This document shows positions 31,737 through 40,146 of a stretch of 61,916 nucleotides of DNA, in pieces. Position 1 is the first letter of the stretch. Every line of letters begins with the position of its first letter. The stretch spans positions 1 through 61,916 of IMG/VR virus record IMGVR_UViG_3300032242_001185; one strand, 5' to 3'. The notes under the pieces were generated by a model that made no database searches, was not told the origin of the DNA, and was given only the letters and a program-made list of their open reading frames with translations. Made by a program: the position numbers and the translations under genes. Source of the DNA: a virus.

Positions 31737-32694
31737 AAAGTGATGACACGGCGTTATTTACTCCCCAACGAATTTCTTCGTCAGTCATGTCGCCAGGGTC
31801 TTTCTTATTTGTATCACCATAATTAAAGAAAAACAGGTTCAACCCGTACTTCCTAGCCCACTCCAGCATCTCCTTGCTGGCTTTGCGACCAGCGGAATCA
31901 ATGTTGGGATTATCAAAAGCAGCAATAATTTTGTCTGAGTAACGTAAAAGTTTTACTTGGTCTTCTGATAAAGATGACCCACAGATTGCTACAGCGCCAG
32001 TGATACCAGCACTGTCAATACGCACGCAATCGAGAGGAGACTCAACGACAATAGCCAAGGATTCATTTTGGTTCTCAATTCCGAATAATGTTTTTGATTT
32101 AGGTAGCCCTGTTGGACGGTTAAAGAATGTGCGGTCAACTGTGCCTTTTTCTTGCCAGCCAATTAACTTGTTAAAGTGAGGTTCTCGTAATGGAAGAACC
32201 CATGCTTGTTTGTTTTTGTTCCACATAACATTGTATTTTGTTATGGAAGTTTCCTTTAAGTTACGTGCTTTTAGTTGTTCTGTCGGAGGTTCAACAAACA
32301 CCGCAAGGCGTGCTTCCGACATCTCCAAAGGCTTTGGTACACCCTTAAAATAGTTTGGTAAGGCGTTTAGTTGTTCCAATAATGTTTCTACGGAAACATC
32401 TGCACTAAGTTTTAACCACTCTTTTGCGGCTTCGTAGTCGTATGCTTCAACATTGTTCCATGTGATGTGGAAGTCTTTGACATCGCAAACCAACTGCAAC
32501 AAGTTGCCTTTGTATCCGCAGGAAAAACAAAGATGCATACCTGTGGACAAATTAATCCACCATGATGGGGAGTTGTCTGCTTTACCTGTTCGGGCAAAGT
32601 GCATTGGGCATAGGGCATTAGCCTCGTAGGCTCGAGTGTCGTAATCTACGCCCAGTGAATCTAAGGCTGAAACAACATCAAATGTAATGTGCAT
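31687..32694 (-). CDS. DnaG-type primase with CHC2 zinc finger and TOPRIM
   Basis: A 335-residue protein from the ATG at 32694, fixed by the TAATG overlap with the helicase. Zinc ligands are Cys29, His32, Cys56 and Cys59 (CHC2). TOPRIM is seen as VVESPLDCVRI (Glu) and AAFDNPNID (Asp-x-Asp-like). It is shorter than bacterial DnaG and lacks a helicase-interaction domain that I can recognise. It makes RNA primers for lagging-strand synthesis beside the DnaB-like helicase. Confidence 0.92.
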   Translation of the reverse strand: MHITFDVVSALDSLGVDYDTRAYEANALCPMHFARTGKADNSPSWWINLSTGMHLCFSCGYKGNLLQLVCDVKDFHITWNNVEAYDYEAAKEWLKLSADVSVETLLEQLNALPNYFKGVPKPLEMSEARLAVFVEPPTEQLKARNLKETSITKYNVMWNKNKQAWVLPLREPHFNKLIGWQEKGTVDRTFFNRPTGLPKSKTLFGIENQNESLAIVVESPLDCVRIDSAGITGAVAICGSSLSEDQVKLLRYSDKIIAAFDNPNIDSAGRKASKEMLEWARKYGLNLFFFNYGDTNKKDPGDMTDEEIRWGVNNAVSSLFGEQAYVQGDAKTVSG

Positions 32695-33944
32695 TAGATT
32701 GACCACGCAGTGCAGAACTTACAGCCAGCCTTTTTAGAATCATCGTGGAAACAACCTGTGTCCCAATCCCAAGTGATGCTGCCCGTGCTAGGTGGGCAGT
32801 TACGTGATTGAACAATACCCAAAATGCGTTCGGTGTCGTTCTCTTCGTCAATGCGTTCCAATCCAAGGATTACATCTGAGTCTTGGAAGAACGATGACGA
32901 GTAACCGATTGAGTCAGCGGAAACTTTGCCGCCTTTCATTTTCCAAAGAAGAGTCTGGGTGGTAATGACCACTGGAATGTTCATTTTCTGGGCTACACGC
33001 TTTAGACCACGAGTAATGTTGGTCAACGCTTGTGGAGTGTTAGCATCGCCTGTGACTTGGTCAAGCATCAGATACACACCGTCAATAAACAAAATGTCGG
33101 GGTTTAGTTGTTCTGCTTTGGCAACAATAGAGTCAATGGTCAAACCGTTCACAGCGTCAACAAGGTGGAACGGAATCTGTTTCGGCATTTCAGCCAACAA
33201 CTCTTTGTAGCGTTCTTCCTCTTTCTTGTTTAGTTTTCCGTTACGCAAACGGGTAGAAGAAATGTTTGCACGCATCGAGTCGTGGCGCTGAGTCTGTTCG
33301 TGGTTGTTCATTTCAAACGATTGGAACATTGGAATCTTGCCAGCCTTGTGAACGTTAATTGCCATAGCCAGAGCAATCTGTGACTTACCAGTTTTTGGTG
33401 GGGCAATAATTGTAATCAACTGTCCACCCTGCAATCCAGCGGTGGCTTCGTCAATCTTTTCAAAGCCTGTGGGGATGCCCAAAAACTTGTGGTTCTGCAG
33501 GTTTTCATACTCTTCAAAACGCTGGTCTGAGTTAACAGTCAAGTCCACGTGGGTTGTGCCAATAACGCCCTGAGAGTTTACCTCTGTGACAGTTTTAGAC
33601 ATTTCGGACAATGCGGCTTCATGGTCGTTCTGCGACATTTTCAACATAACATCTTGCAGACCGTTACGGGTCATCATGTTGCGCCGAAAGTTAACCATCG
33701 TATCAATCAAATAGTCCATGGACTCTTCGATGTTGTACATGGTGAAGTTAGGGAAGTTGTCCTTAACTGTTTCAGGTGTTGGAACTACACGATAGTTAGC
33801 GTAGTGTTCACGAATAAACTTCCATACACGGCGCAAATCGTCATCCAAAAACCAGTCATCTTTAATACCCTGCTCAATTACAGGAATGATTACACGGTCA
33901 CGAATAACTTTGCTTACAAGCCGTTGTTCGTTATCTAAAGCCAT
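32694..33944 (-). CDS. DnaB-like replicative helicase
   Basis: A 416-residue RecA-fold helicase. N-terminal helical domain to about 120, then GIPTGFEKIDEATAGLQGG-type entry and Walker A APPKTGKS at 181-188; Walker B is ILFIDGVYLM. The QRHDSMRANIS segment fits the DnaB linker region and RLRNGKL the helicase motif. The C-terminus ends with a Cys cluster (GCKFC with an earlier Cys pair), not standard in DnaB. It should be a hexamer loaded by the nearby DnaC-like ATPase. Confidence 0.9.
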   Translation of the reverse strand: MALDNEQRLVSKVIRDRVIIPVIEQGIKDDWFLDDDLRRVWKFIREHYANYRVVPTPETVKDNFPNFTMYNIEESMDYLIDTMVNFRRNMMTRNGLQDVMLKMSQNDHEAALSEMSKTVTEVNSQGVIGTTHVDLTVNSDQRFEEYENLQNHKFLGIPTGFEKIDEATAGLQGGQLITIIAPPKTGKSQIALAMAINVHKAGKIPMFQSFEMNNHEQTQRHDSMRANISSTRLRNGKLNKKEEERYKELLAEMPKQIPFHLVDAVNGLTIDSIVAKAEQLNPDILFIDGVYLMLDQVTGDANTPQALTNITRGLKRVAQKMNIPVVITTQTLLWKMKGGKVSADSIGYSSSFFQDSDVILGLERIDEENDTERILGIVQSRNCPPSTGSITWDWDTGCFHDDSKKAGCKFCTAWSI

Positions 33945-33964
33945 GATGCCCTTCTTCTTTTGTA

Positions 33965-34384
33965 TTACAAGTTCTGCAGTTCGAGTCCCCGTGACCCGTA
34001 CCTTGCGACCCTTTCAGGTAAATCAATTACACCTTTTAGATTATTGCGGTAAGGCAACTCTCCAATAAAATCTTCAATGTCGTTATACAACTCTGCATAG
34101 TTAAACGGGTTGCCTCCACGAGCATCAAGTCGAGCCATAAGACTATCAAGGTCTTTCTGAGTCCACAACTCGGACTGAAATCCAGCCAGTTCAACCGACA
34201 AACCATACTTGCTTGACTTGTTCCACAAATGAGACAAAGCCAAGTTATTTAAACTAACAAATTTACGTTCAGTAGTGTTTGGCATAATGATGCGTTTGTT
34301 TTCTACAACATCAGAGTTAACAACAACATCCACAGTCACAATAATGCGTGGTGGGCTTTCGTTAGAAATGTCTCCGTTAATCAC
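33965..34384 (-). CDS. Hypothetical protein in the replisome operon
   Basis: A 139-residue protein with a beta-rich start (RIIVTVDVVVNSDVV) and helical middle (LDSLMARLDARGG). It has no recognised motif. It lies between SWIM and DnaB genes and overlaps the SWIM gene by four bases. A helicase or loader accessory is possible by position only. Confidence 0.63.
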   Translation of the reverse strand: MINGDISNESPPRIIVTVDVVVNSDVVENKRIIMPNTTERKFVSLNNLALSHLWNKSSKYGLSVELAGFQSELWTQKDLDSLMARLDARGGNPFNYAELYNDIEDFIGELPYRNNLKGVIDLPERVARYGSRGLELQNL

Positions 34385-34689
34385 AGTACTTCAATCTTTC
34401 CATACTTGATAACAAGTTCACGAAACGAATCAGTGTCCCGCAAAGAAGCCTGAGCCTCTTCATCATCAATTTCTGCTGGCAAAACCAAATTAAAAACACC
34501 ACCAGTAGCCTTCATTTTTTCTTTAACAAACTTGGTGTGTTTACAACCTGCAATGCTTTGAAACTTTGGACAAGTGCAACGCAACTTGCTTGAGTTCATA
34601 GCGTCAATAGAAACTTCAGAAATAGCCATCTCCTCGTCAATGAACATTTGAATAGTACGCCACTCGATTTCCATAAATTTCCTTTTCAC
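34381..34689 (-). CDS. SWIM-like zinc-finger protein
   Basis: A 102-residue protein with CTCPKFQSIAGCKH: Cys38, Cys40, Cys49 and His51, exactly the CxCx(n)CxH SWIM signature. SWIM fingers bind DNA or partner proteins such as recombination mediators. Start may be the second Met at 34674. Adjacent to the helicase loader, which suggests a replication or recombination accessory. Confidence 0.72.
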   Translation of the reverse strand: MKRKFMEIEWRTIQMFIDEEMAISEVSIDAMNSSKLRCTCPKFQSIAGCKHTKFVKEKMKATGGVFNLVLPAEIDDEEAQASLRDTDSFRELVIKYGKIEVL

Positions 34690-35393
34690 TTCTGACGCAA
34701 GTCTTTGCCAACGATAACAACACGGCGGAACGCTTCGTGTACAAAACTTCCCATAGCCTCACCATACTGGGCAGCCCAATTGTCACGATTTACATTTGTC
34801 GTAATAATTGTAGGCAACCCTTTGTCGTAACGGGCTCGCAAAATCTCATCAAAAGAAGTGTCATCGTACTTTGAGCCATACTCTTTGCCCAAATCATCCA
34901 AAACCAAAACACGAACATTCAACCAGTCTTCTTTGGCACGCCCATGAAACCCTTCCATCTCACGATACAAGTCACCACGAACATCATCGTCAGCGTTAAT
35001 CAACGCTTTCTTACGAGACAAAAACTCTGGGAAAGTCATGTAATAGATTGGGCGCATAGCATGCTCCGCTTTACCCCCAAGGATACGACTAGCATCCTCT
35101 TCAGGCATACGGCGAATAAACTCCATCAACGCACAAACGGCGTGAGTAGTTTTACCCAAACCAGGTCCACCATCGAAGAGTAGCCCAACACCAGTAGTGC
35201 CAAGACCACCAATGTTTTTAATGACGTCGCCCTCCAACGCCATAGCAAGCCACTCTTCGATGATGGCTGGAAACTTACCCATGTCCTTCACAATGTCTTC
35301 AAAACCAAACCCCATAAAACGGCGAGGAATGTTTGAGTTACGAAACAGCCACTGCCGTTTCAAAGATGACAACTCAGAGATGTCATAAGTCAT
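34686..35393 (-). CDS. DnaC-like AAA+ helicase loader
   Basis: A 235-residue ATPase with Walker A GGPGLGKT (75-82), Walker B VLVLDDLGKE, sensor-1 TTNVNRD and an arginine-finger region FRRVV near the end. These match DnaC/DnaI loaders. It sits between the initiator and the helicase genes, in an order of initiator, loader and helicase found in many phages. Confidence 0.87.
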   Translation of the reverse strand: MTYDISELSSLKRQWLFRNSNIPRRFMGFGFEDIVKDMGKFPAIIEEWLAMALEGDVIKNIGGLGTTGVGLLFDGGPGLGKTTHAVCALMEFIRRMPEEDASRILGGKAEHAMRPIYYMTFPEFLSRKKALINADDDVRGDLYREMEGFHGRAKEDWLNVRVLVLDDLGKEYGSKYDDTSFDEILRARYDKGLPTIITTNVNRDNWAAQYGEAMGSFVHEAFRRVVIVGKDLRQK

Positions 35394-35395
35394 GT

Positions 35396-36298
35396 TTAGC
35401 CCTTCAATTTTTCTTCATAACGCTCAAGCGCCTTACGCCCAGGCATCGAGTTATCAAACTCTTTACCATCAGAAGCATAAACATACACATCAGACTGGAC
35501 AGAGTCAACAGCCCCAGTCGCCGCAACATGTTTAGTAATGGCGTTCAAAAAAGTTCCGTGAGCGCCCTTAGGAAATTTACGAATCGTAGCCAGATTACGT
35601 TCATCAGCAAAAAACTTCTCCAACGCCGCATACTCTTGAGCCGCAGTAATCCCAAACTTCTTACGATTAACATTCAACGCAATCGTCAACCGTTGAGTAT
35701 TAACCAACCCAGGGATACCCCTCACCTTAGCGTAAACCCTAGAAGCAAACTCACTAGCCATCATGGACGCAGTCCATGCGTCCGTAGGACGCTCACTCCG
35801 ATGCTGTTTCTGTTTCTGAACAGGAGTCTGATTCAAAGGAACTTTACCCTCCAAAGAACCAAACCCACCAATCTCAGAATCCTCATCAGACCAACGATTA
35901 ACCACAGAACCCTCCCGAGAAGAATTATTTAACTTACTAGTAGATTTAGTAGACTTAATAGACTTAGTAGTAATTACTACACTTGTTGGTGTGTCACCCA
36001 TGACACTTCCCTCAGCCAACATTTTAGCCCTCGATGTGTCATGGGGGCTACATCGCAAAATTTTATAAGTATTCTCCGACAACAACCCATAATTGCGTTT
36101 TGTACGAGTAACCCGAACCCAACCATCCTCAGCCAACGACTCCACCGCACGATGCACAGAAGAACGAGAATACCCCGTCAACTCACCCAACATCTCCATC
36201 GAAGCACGAACAACACCCTGCCTAGACTCCAAATGGCACAAAGCCAAAAACACCCGCAACTGCGCTGGTTTCAACTCCAACAACGCCAACGAATCCAT
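35396..36298 (-). CDS. Winged-helix replication initiator-like protein
   Basis: A 300-residue protein. Residues about 8-75 form a winged helix: LKPAQLRVFLALCHL, then MLGELTGYSRSSVHRAVESL and DGWVRVTR, typical of phage replication initiators. A Thr/Ser/Lys-rich linker follows (about 105-125). C-terminally there is a helical domain (ALEKFFADERNL) likely to bind the loader/helicase. The gene contains repeats resembling iterons in its linker. Lambda O has the same layout: DNA-binding domain, linker over ori, then partner-binding domain. Confidence 0.72.
   Translation of the reverse strand: MDSLALLELKPAQLRVFLALCHLESRQGVVRASMEMLGELTGYSRSSVHRAVESLAEDGWVRVTRTKRNYGLLSENTYKILRCSPHDTSRAKMLAEGSVMGDTPTSVVITTKSIKSTKSTSKLNNSSREGSVVNRWSDEDSEIGGFGSLEGKVPLNQTPVQKQKQHRSERPTDAWTASMMASEFASRVYAKVRGIPGLVNTQRLTIALNVNRKKFGITAAQEYAALEKFFADERNLATIRKFPKGAHGTFLNAITKHVAATGAVDSVQSDVYVYASDGKEFDNSMPGRKALERYEEKLKG
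35935..35980. repeat. Iteron-like 9-bp repeats flanked by palindromes inside the initiator gene
   Basis: On the plus strand the 8-bp palindrome TACTAGTA (35935-35942) is followed by AGATTTAGT, AGACTTAAT and AGACTTAGT (35942-35968), then the perfect 14-bp palindrome GTAGTAATTACTAC (35967-35980). The segment is AT-rich. It encodes the low-complexity Thr/Ser/Lys linker. Origin iterons within an initiator gene are known from lambda O. Confidence 0.5.
35991..36045. repeat. Inverted repeats TGTCA-type near the iterons
   Basis: GTGTCA-CCCA-TGACAC (35991-36006) is a palindrome with a four-base centre. CCCATGACAC (35997-36006) also pairs at 10 bp with GTGTCATGGG (36036-36045). The sites could be initiator boxes or coincidental coding repeats. 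Confidence 0.4.
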
Positions 36299-36301
36299 AC
36301 C

Positions 36302-36565
36302 CTACCTCCTACGAATAGTCTGAACCTCAACAGGCTTTGAAACCGCCGCCATAATAACCAACGAAACAAAACCAGAAGCACAAGCATAAACAAAAATTTT
36401 GCCGCCACTTACGCCAAGCAACAACAAAGCCGCAAAACTGAAAGGTAACGTAAAAATTAGTTTGATAAGACGGGGAGAAACCCAACCATCAATAAGGGAA
36501 GTAATAAACTCAAGGCTATAACCCGAGGCAAAACCAGCAATAAGTACTGAAATTAAAATGTCCAT
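36302..36565 (-). CDS. Small integral membrane protein
   Basis: An 87-residue protein with two to three hydrophobic spans: SVLIAGFASGYSLEFI, LPFSFAALLLLGVSGG and KIFVYACASGFVSLVIMA. The C-terminus ends basic (RRR). It lies between the tail and replication modules. Holins have this size and topology, but no lysin neighbour is seen, so holin is only one option. Confidence 0.62.
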   Translation of the reverse strand: MDILISVLIAGFASGYSLEFITSLIDGWVSPRLIKLIFTLPFSFAALLLLGVSGGKIFVYACASGFVSLVIMAAVSKPVEVQTIRRR

Positions 36566-36574
36566 ACAGACATC

Positions 36575-39403
36575 TTACGATGACCAACCCGAACTTTCCA
36601 AAGTTCTTGTGCCATTAATTCCTGAAGTAATAACAAATGAAGAATTTATTGGCAACATGTTTGGCAGTTCTTTCGCCAAAGTCGTTGCTTTGTTGGTCTT
36701 GTCACGATACATAACTGATACGGAATTGTTTGTTGTGCCTATCCAACTTCCGCCCCTACCCGTGTAAGAGCCATCAAAGTAATCTGTGGCGGTGTAACCC
36801 ACTTCAAGTTGTGCGGCATCAAAATAAATAGTGTTTCCATTACCAGCAATAGTTGCTGTACCTGCAACAGTAATGTTTCCTGTTGTTGCGTTTGTAAAAC
36901 TAAACGTAAAATCACTGACAGCACTGATAGTGTAAGTGCCGTTGTATCCGCTTGGTGTCAACCCAGCAATTGTTACGTTTTGTCCAACTTTAAACCCGTG
37001 AATGGTGGCTGTGGTGAGCGTTACTACCCCTGAAGTGATTGCTGGGGTTTGAATTGGAACTACTGCTGTTGGAGAAAATGCTGTTGCTTTTAAGTACACA
37101 CCTGATGCAAGATACGGAATAAACAACGGGATGTTAAATCGTAAAAATGTTGTTCCGATTGATTGGTTTAAAAGAGTACGGTTTGCCGTACCAATAATTG
37201 AAGCGTTCAATAAGTTGTCGTTTGAATCGTAGGCTTCAACTTTGAATGAAAGGTTTTCTGTACCTGACACAGTGGCAGCGTAAATGGAAAAGTTGTAATA
37301 CTGTCCATAAGGAACTGTGCTAGAACTTTTTGCATACAAAGAAAATGCTGTATTAGCCGTAGTTGTTAAAGCGGTCATGTTAGAACCGTCAAGTTTGATA
37401 CCCGCCAAAGTGCTAAGAATAAAACCTTTGCCTGTGGCAGTTCCTGTACCCGAAGATGTTCCTGTAGTGGTATTAGTAACAGTAAATCCTGTGTATGTTG
37501 GTCCTGCACCAATAACCGATGCCACTGTTATGTTTGCCAAGTTTAACGAAGTTCCTGAAGCAGTTCCCAAACCCGTCACAGTGACCACAGCGCCAACTTT
37601 AAAAGTATTTGAAGCAGTATACGTAACTGTAGTGCCATCGCCTGTAGCGGCGGTAATAGTTGCAGTGTTTACGCCAGAAGAAACCCAGTCAGTATCAGAG
37701 TTATCTACAAGTGAAGGATTTTCAAAGTAGTTAATTTTTTGTGGCAACAAGTTGACTTCTACACCTGCGGGTTCGTAATAAGAAGAACCTCGAGTTTCAT
37801 TAAGATTAGAAAATTGAATCATGTCAAGGTAATAAGTTCCCGCAGCCGCAAATGTAAAATTTAGTGCAGCAAACCAAGCACCAGTAGATGTAGATGTGAC
37901 ACCTGCACTTCCAACATTTCCAGCCACTGTAATGTTGCCTGTGGTGGCATTAGTAAAACTAAATGAGTTGGTTGCTGGAACACCTGTAATTACATACGTT
38001 CCGTTGTAACCCGACGGAGTTAAACCAAAAATAGTTACGCTTTGACCAACAGAAAACCCATGGTTTGTAGAAGTTGTTAGCGTCACAGTTCCACTAGAAA
38101 TAGTTGGTGTTTGAGTTGGGATAACAACTGAGGGAATAGGCGCTGTTGCAGTAAATGAAAGACGTGTCCAAGTGCTACTAGCCGCAGTGGCTGTACCTGA
38201 AACAGTTGCAATTACAGAGTTATTTACGTCATACCAAGTAATGCTTGGAGTTACGGTATTTGTAGAACCTTTAATGTAATAACTAAATTGATAAATTCTG
38301 TTTTGAGTAACAGGAATAGCAGTTAGTTTAGTATTTGTAGTTCCCAAACTCATAACTACGTTTGTTGAAGAAGTAACAACTTTTCCTGTGTATGAGTTAT
38401 CTATTGAGTACAACTCATTTTGATAAGGTAAGTCCGTTGACCCCGTAGTTGCGTTTGAAGTCAATACTCCGTTTGCCCCAATAGTCCAGTTACCAACATT
38501 TTTGTAAAAAGTACTATCTTGAGGTGTAAGCAACATGTTAGGTGTAGACAAAACATTTACGCCAAAACCAGTTAAACTTTGTGAAAAAAGTTGAACTCCA
38601 TCAGAAGTTCCTTTACGCCTATAAATACTTGAAGCATTTTTAATCAAAGATTTTTTTCTTTGAGTACTTAATTGTGCGGGGTTTGGTAAAGCGTATTCTT
38701 TTAACATTAAATCAACAGTTTCAGGATTAATGTTATTTTTTGTTACATCAGGCATTAAAAGGTCAGCGTAAGTTAAAGTTTCGTCTAACGTGTATGCCAT
38801 TCCGCTAAAAAATGTGTAAAAATCACTGGTAATGTCTACTTCATCAAGGTAAGACTGGGCAGCAGTAGAATACACTTTTGGAAACAATTCCATAAACTTT
38901 AAATCAGATGTTTTAAGAACTGTATTATCCAAGTTAATGATTGGGTGAGTTTTTGGAATCAAACAATAGTTGTAGGCTGCCATTGACCATGTTCCGTCAG
39001 CCAATAAAATCCACACAGTGTAATACGCAAACTTACCTGGGGTTAAAGGAGTTCCAGTTAATTCATCATAAATTTCAGAAACAGCAGGTGTTGCTGGAAC
39101 ATAAGTTTCAAGAACAATAACGCCATCTTCTTCATTTTCAGAATAACCTTCTTGATTTCTTACAATACGGAAACCATAAAGAACACCTGTTGGATTTGTC
39201 CAATGAAGGTAAACTTTTGGTCGGGTAACAGTTTGAGTTCCATAAGTAAGGGTTCCGCTAGAGGCTCTAGAAGTTACGATAGAGGAAGTGTAATCACTGC
39301 TTCCAATAGCGGTAACGGTAAGTGGTTCTGCAGAGTAAGCAATTTTTGACGAATCACCGTATCTGGTGCCGTCATTGTATTTAAACTTATTGTAAATACC
39401 CAA
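36575..39403 (-). CDS. Large baseplate/tail-fibre protein with P2-gpI-like N-terminal region
   Basis: A 942-residue protein. Residues about 165-280 (LKFMELFPKVY...FFSGMAYTLDE...SIYRRKGTSDGV) resemble the tail protein I family that joins fibres to the baseplate. After this come beta-rich adhesin-like domains, with two copies of a module reading HGFxVGQxVTI then GYNGTY and NATTGNITVAG. It closes the tail operon at the fibre end. Tropism role is inferred from the composition. Confidence 0.72.
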   Translation of the reverse strand: MGIYNKFKYNDGTRYGDSSKIAYSAEPLTVTAIGSSDYTSSIVTSRASSGTLTYGTQTVTRPKVYLHWTNPTGVLYGFRIVRNQEGYSENEEDGVIVLETYVPATPAVSEIYDELTGTPLTPGKFAYYTVWILLADGTWSMAAYNYCLIPKTHPIINLDNTVLKTSDLKFMELFPKVYSTAAQSYLDEVDITSDFYTFFSGMAYTLDETLTYADLLMPDVTKNNINPETVDLMLKEYALPNPAQLSTQRKKSLIKNASSIYRRKGTSDGVQLFSQSLTGFGVNVLSTPNMLLTPQDSTFYKNVGNWTIGANGVLTSNATTGSTDLPYQNELYSIDNSYTGKVVTSSTNVVMSLGTTNTKLTAIPVTQNRIYQFSYYIKGSTNTVTPSITWYDVNNSVIATVSGTATAASSTWTRLSFTATAPIPSVVIPTQTPTISSGTVTLTTSTNHGFSVGQSVTIFGLTPSGYNGTYVITGVPATNSFSFTNATTGNITVAGNVGSAGVTSTSTGAWFAALNFTFAAAGTYYLDMIQFSNLNETRGSSYYEPAGVEVNLLPQKINYFENPSLVDNSDTDWVSSGVNTATITAATGDGTTVTYTASNTFKVGAVVTVTGLGTASGTSLNLANITVASVIGAGPTYTGFTVTNTTTGTSSGTGTATGKGFILSTLAGIKLDGSNMTALTTTANTAFSLYAKSSSTVPYGQYYNFSIYAATVSGTENLSFKVEAYDSNDNLLNASIIGTANRTLLNQSIGTTFLRFNIPLFIPYLASGVYLKATAFSPTAVVPIQTPAITSGVVTLTTATIHGFKVGQNVTIAGLTPSGYNGTYTISAVSDFTFSFTNATTGNITVAGTATIAGNGNTIYFDAAQLEVGYTATDYFDGSYTGRGGSWIGTTNNSVSVMYRDKTNKATTLAKELPNMLPINSSFVITSGINGTRTLESSGWSS
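36857..37065 (-). repeat. HGF/NGTY beta-module, copy 2 of the 942-residue protein
   Basis: It encodes a segment with HGFKVGQ, NGTYTI and NATTGN, about 70 residues. It closely matches the copy at 37919-38130 in the same protein. Similar modules are in the 1250-residue protein and at the right edge. Possible E1_FCCH-like module in HMM libraries; this label is from memory. Confidence 0.7.
37919..38130 (-). repeat. HGF/NGTY beta-module, copy 1 of the 942-residue protein
   Basis: It encodes HGFSVGQ, NGTYVI and NATTGN. At DNA level the copy has many synonymous changes compared with 36857-37065, indicating an old duplication rather than a recent one. Confidence 0.7.
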
Positions 39404-39412
39404 TGGTTACTC

Positions 39413-39832
39413 CTATGAAGCCGAACCACCGTCAATGGCAGAAATCCAACCATCTTTAGTTATAGATGTAATAGTGGTTCCGCTTGTGTTGTTGTAATTA
39501 ACAAGATTGCCTGTGCCTGAAGTTTGATAAGTCATACCCACAGTTGTGCTAGTTGAGGCAATAGTAGACCCACCAGTTGTTTTTACACGAGCATTAAATG
39601 CTGTGTTTAAACCGTATTCAACGTTTTGAAGTCGGGCAGCAACAGTTGTAAAGTTGGTGGTTGCTTGGTCAAAAGTTCCAGACCAACCAAGAGTGGTGGC
39701 TGGAGTAATTCCCACAGTTGTTTCAATTTGGGTAACTTCATCGTATAGCAAGTTAACGTCAGATGCAATGACGGTATCAGTGTTGTCTACTTTATTGGTA
39801 AATGACCTGATGGCGGCTGGGTATGTAGCCAT
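39413..39832 (-). CDS. Small tail-fibre/virion protein
   Basis: A 139-residue protein starting MATYPAAIRSFTNK. The first 60 residues match a phage pattern: 'S-F-T-x-K-x-D-x3-T-V-x-A-x-D-V-N-x-L-Y-D-E-V-x2-I-E', a helical stem that commonly begins fibre-associated proteins. The rest is Thr/Ser/Gly-rich beta. It sits between the gpI-like and spike genes. Confidence 0.65.
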   Translation of the reverse strand: MATYPAAIRSFTNKVDNTDTVIASDVNLLYDEVTQIETTVGITPATTLGWSGTFDQATTNFTTVAARLQNVEYGLNTAFNARVKTTGGSTIASTSTTVGMTYQTSGTGNLVNYNNTSGTTITSITKDGWISAIDGGSAS

Positions 39833-39891
39833 GTTAACTCCTAAATCTTTCTTCTAGTTTGCCTTATTACAGGCGGTTTTACAGGGTGTAG

Positions 39892-40146
39892 TTAAAACTG
39901 CCCTAACCAAACAGGGTATGAAGGGTCTCCACCTTCAAACATAACAAACATTCCAGTACCAATGACTGGGATGTTTCTGCTTAAACCTACTGGGTAGACC
40001 CCCCAAGACCAACCAGTTTCTTCGTCAAGAAGAACTTGAGGTACTTTAAGTTTTAACCGACCTTTGTTTAAAGGGTCTTTGTTGTTAGTGACAACCCCCC
40101 GATAAACTCCATAAAAACGACGGTTACCCGATTCATCTTTAATCAT
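39892..40146 (-). CDS. Baseplate spike OB-fold protein (gp5/gpV-like)
   Basis: An 84-residue protein, RFYGVYRGVVTNNKDP then KGRLKLKVPQV and VMFEGGDPSYPVW. This is the phage baseplate OB fold of gp5/gpV and VgrG-type central spikes. It lacks a lysozyme domain or long needle, so a separate tip protein is likely. It overlaps the gpJ gene by one base. Confidence 0.82.
   Translation of the reverse strand: MIKDESGNRRFYGVYRGVVTNNKDPLNKGRLKLKVPQVLLDEETGWSWGVYPVGLSRNIPVIGTGMFVMFEGGDPSYPVWLGQF

Noticed and set aside
33974-33995. tRNA TPsiC-like sequence TTCGAGT
   Set aside because: The flanking bases do not form a T stem or an acceptor stem; it lies in the C-terminal codons of the 139-residue gene.
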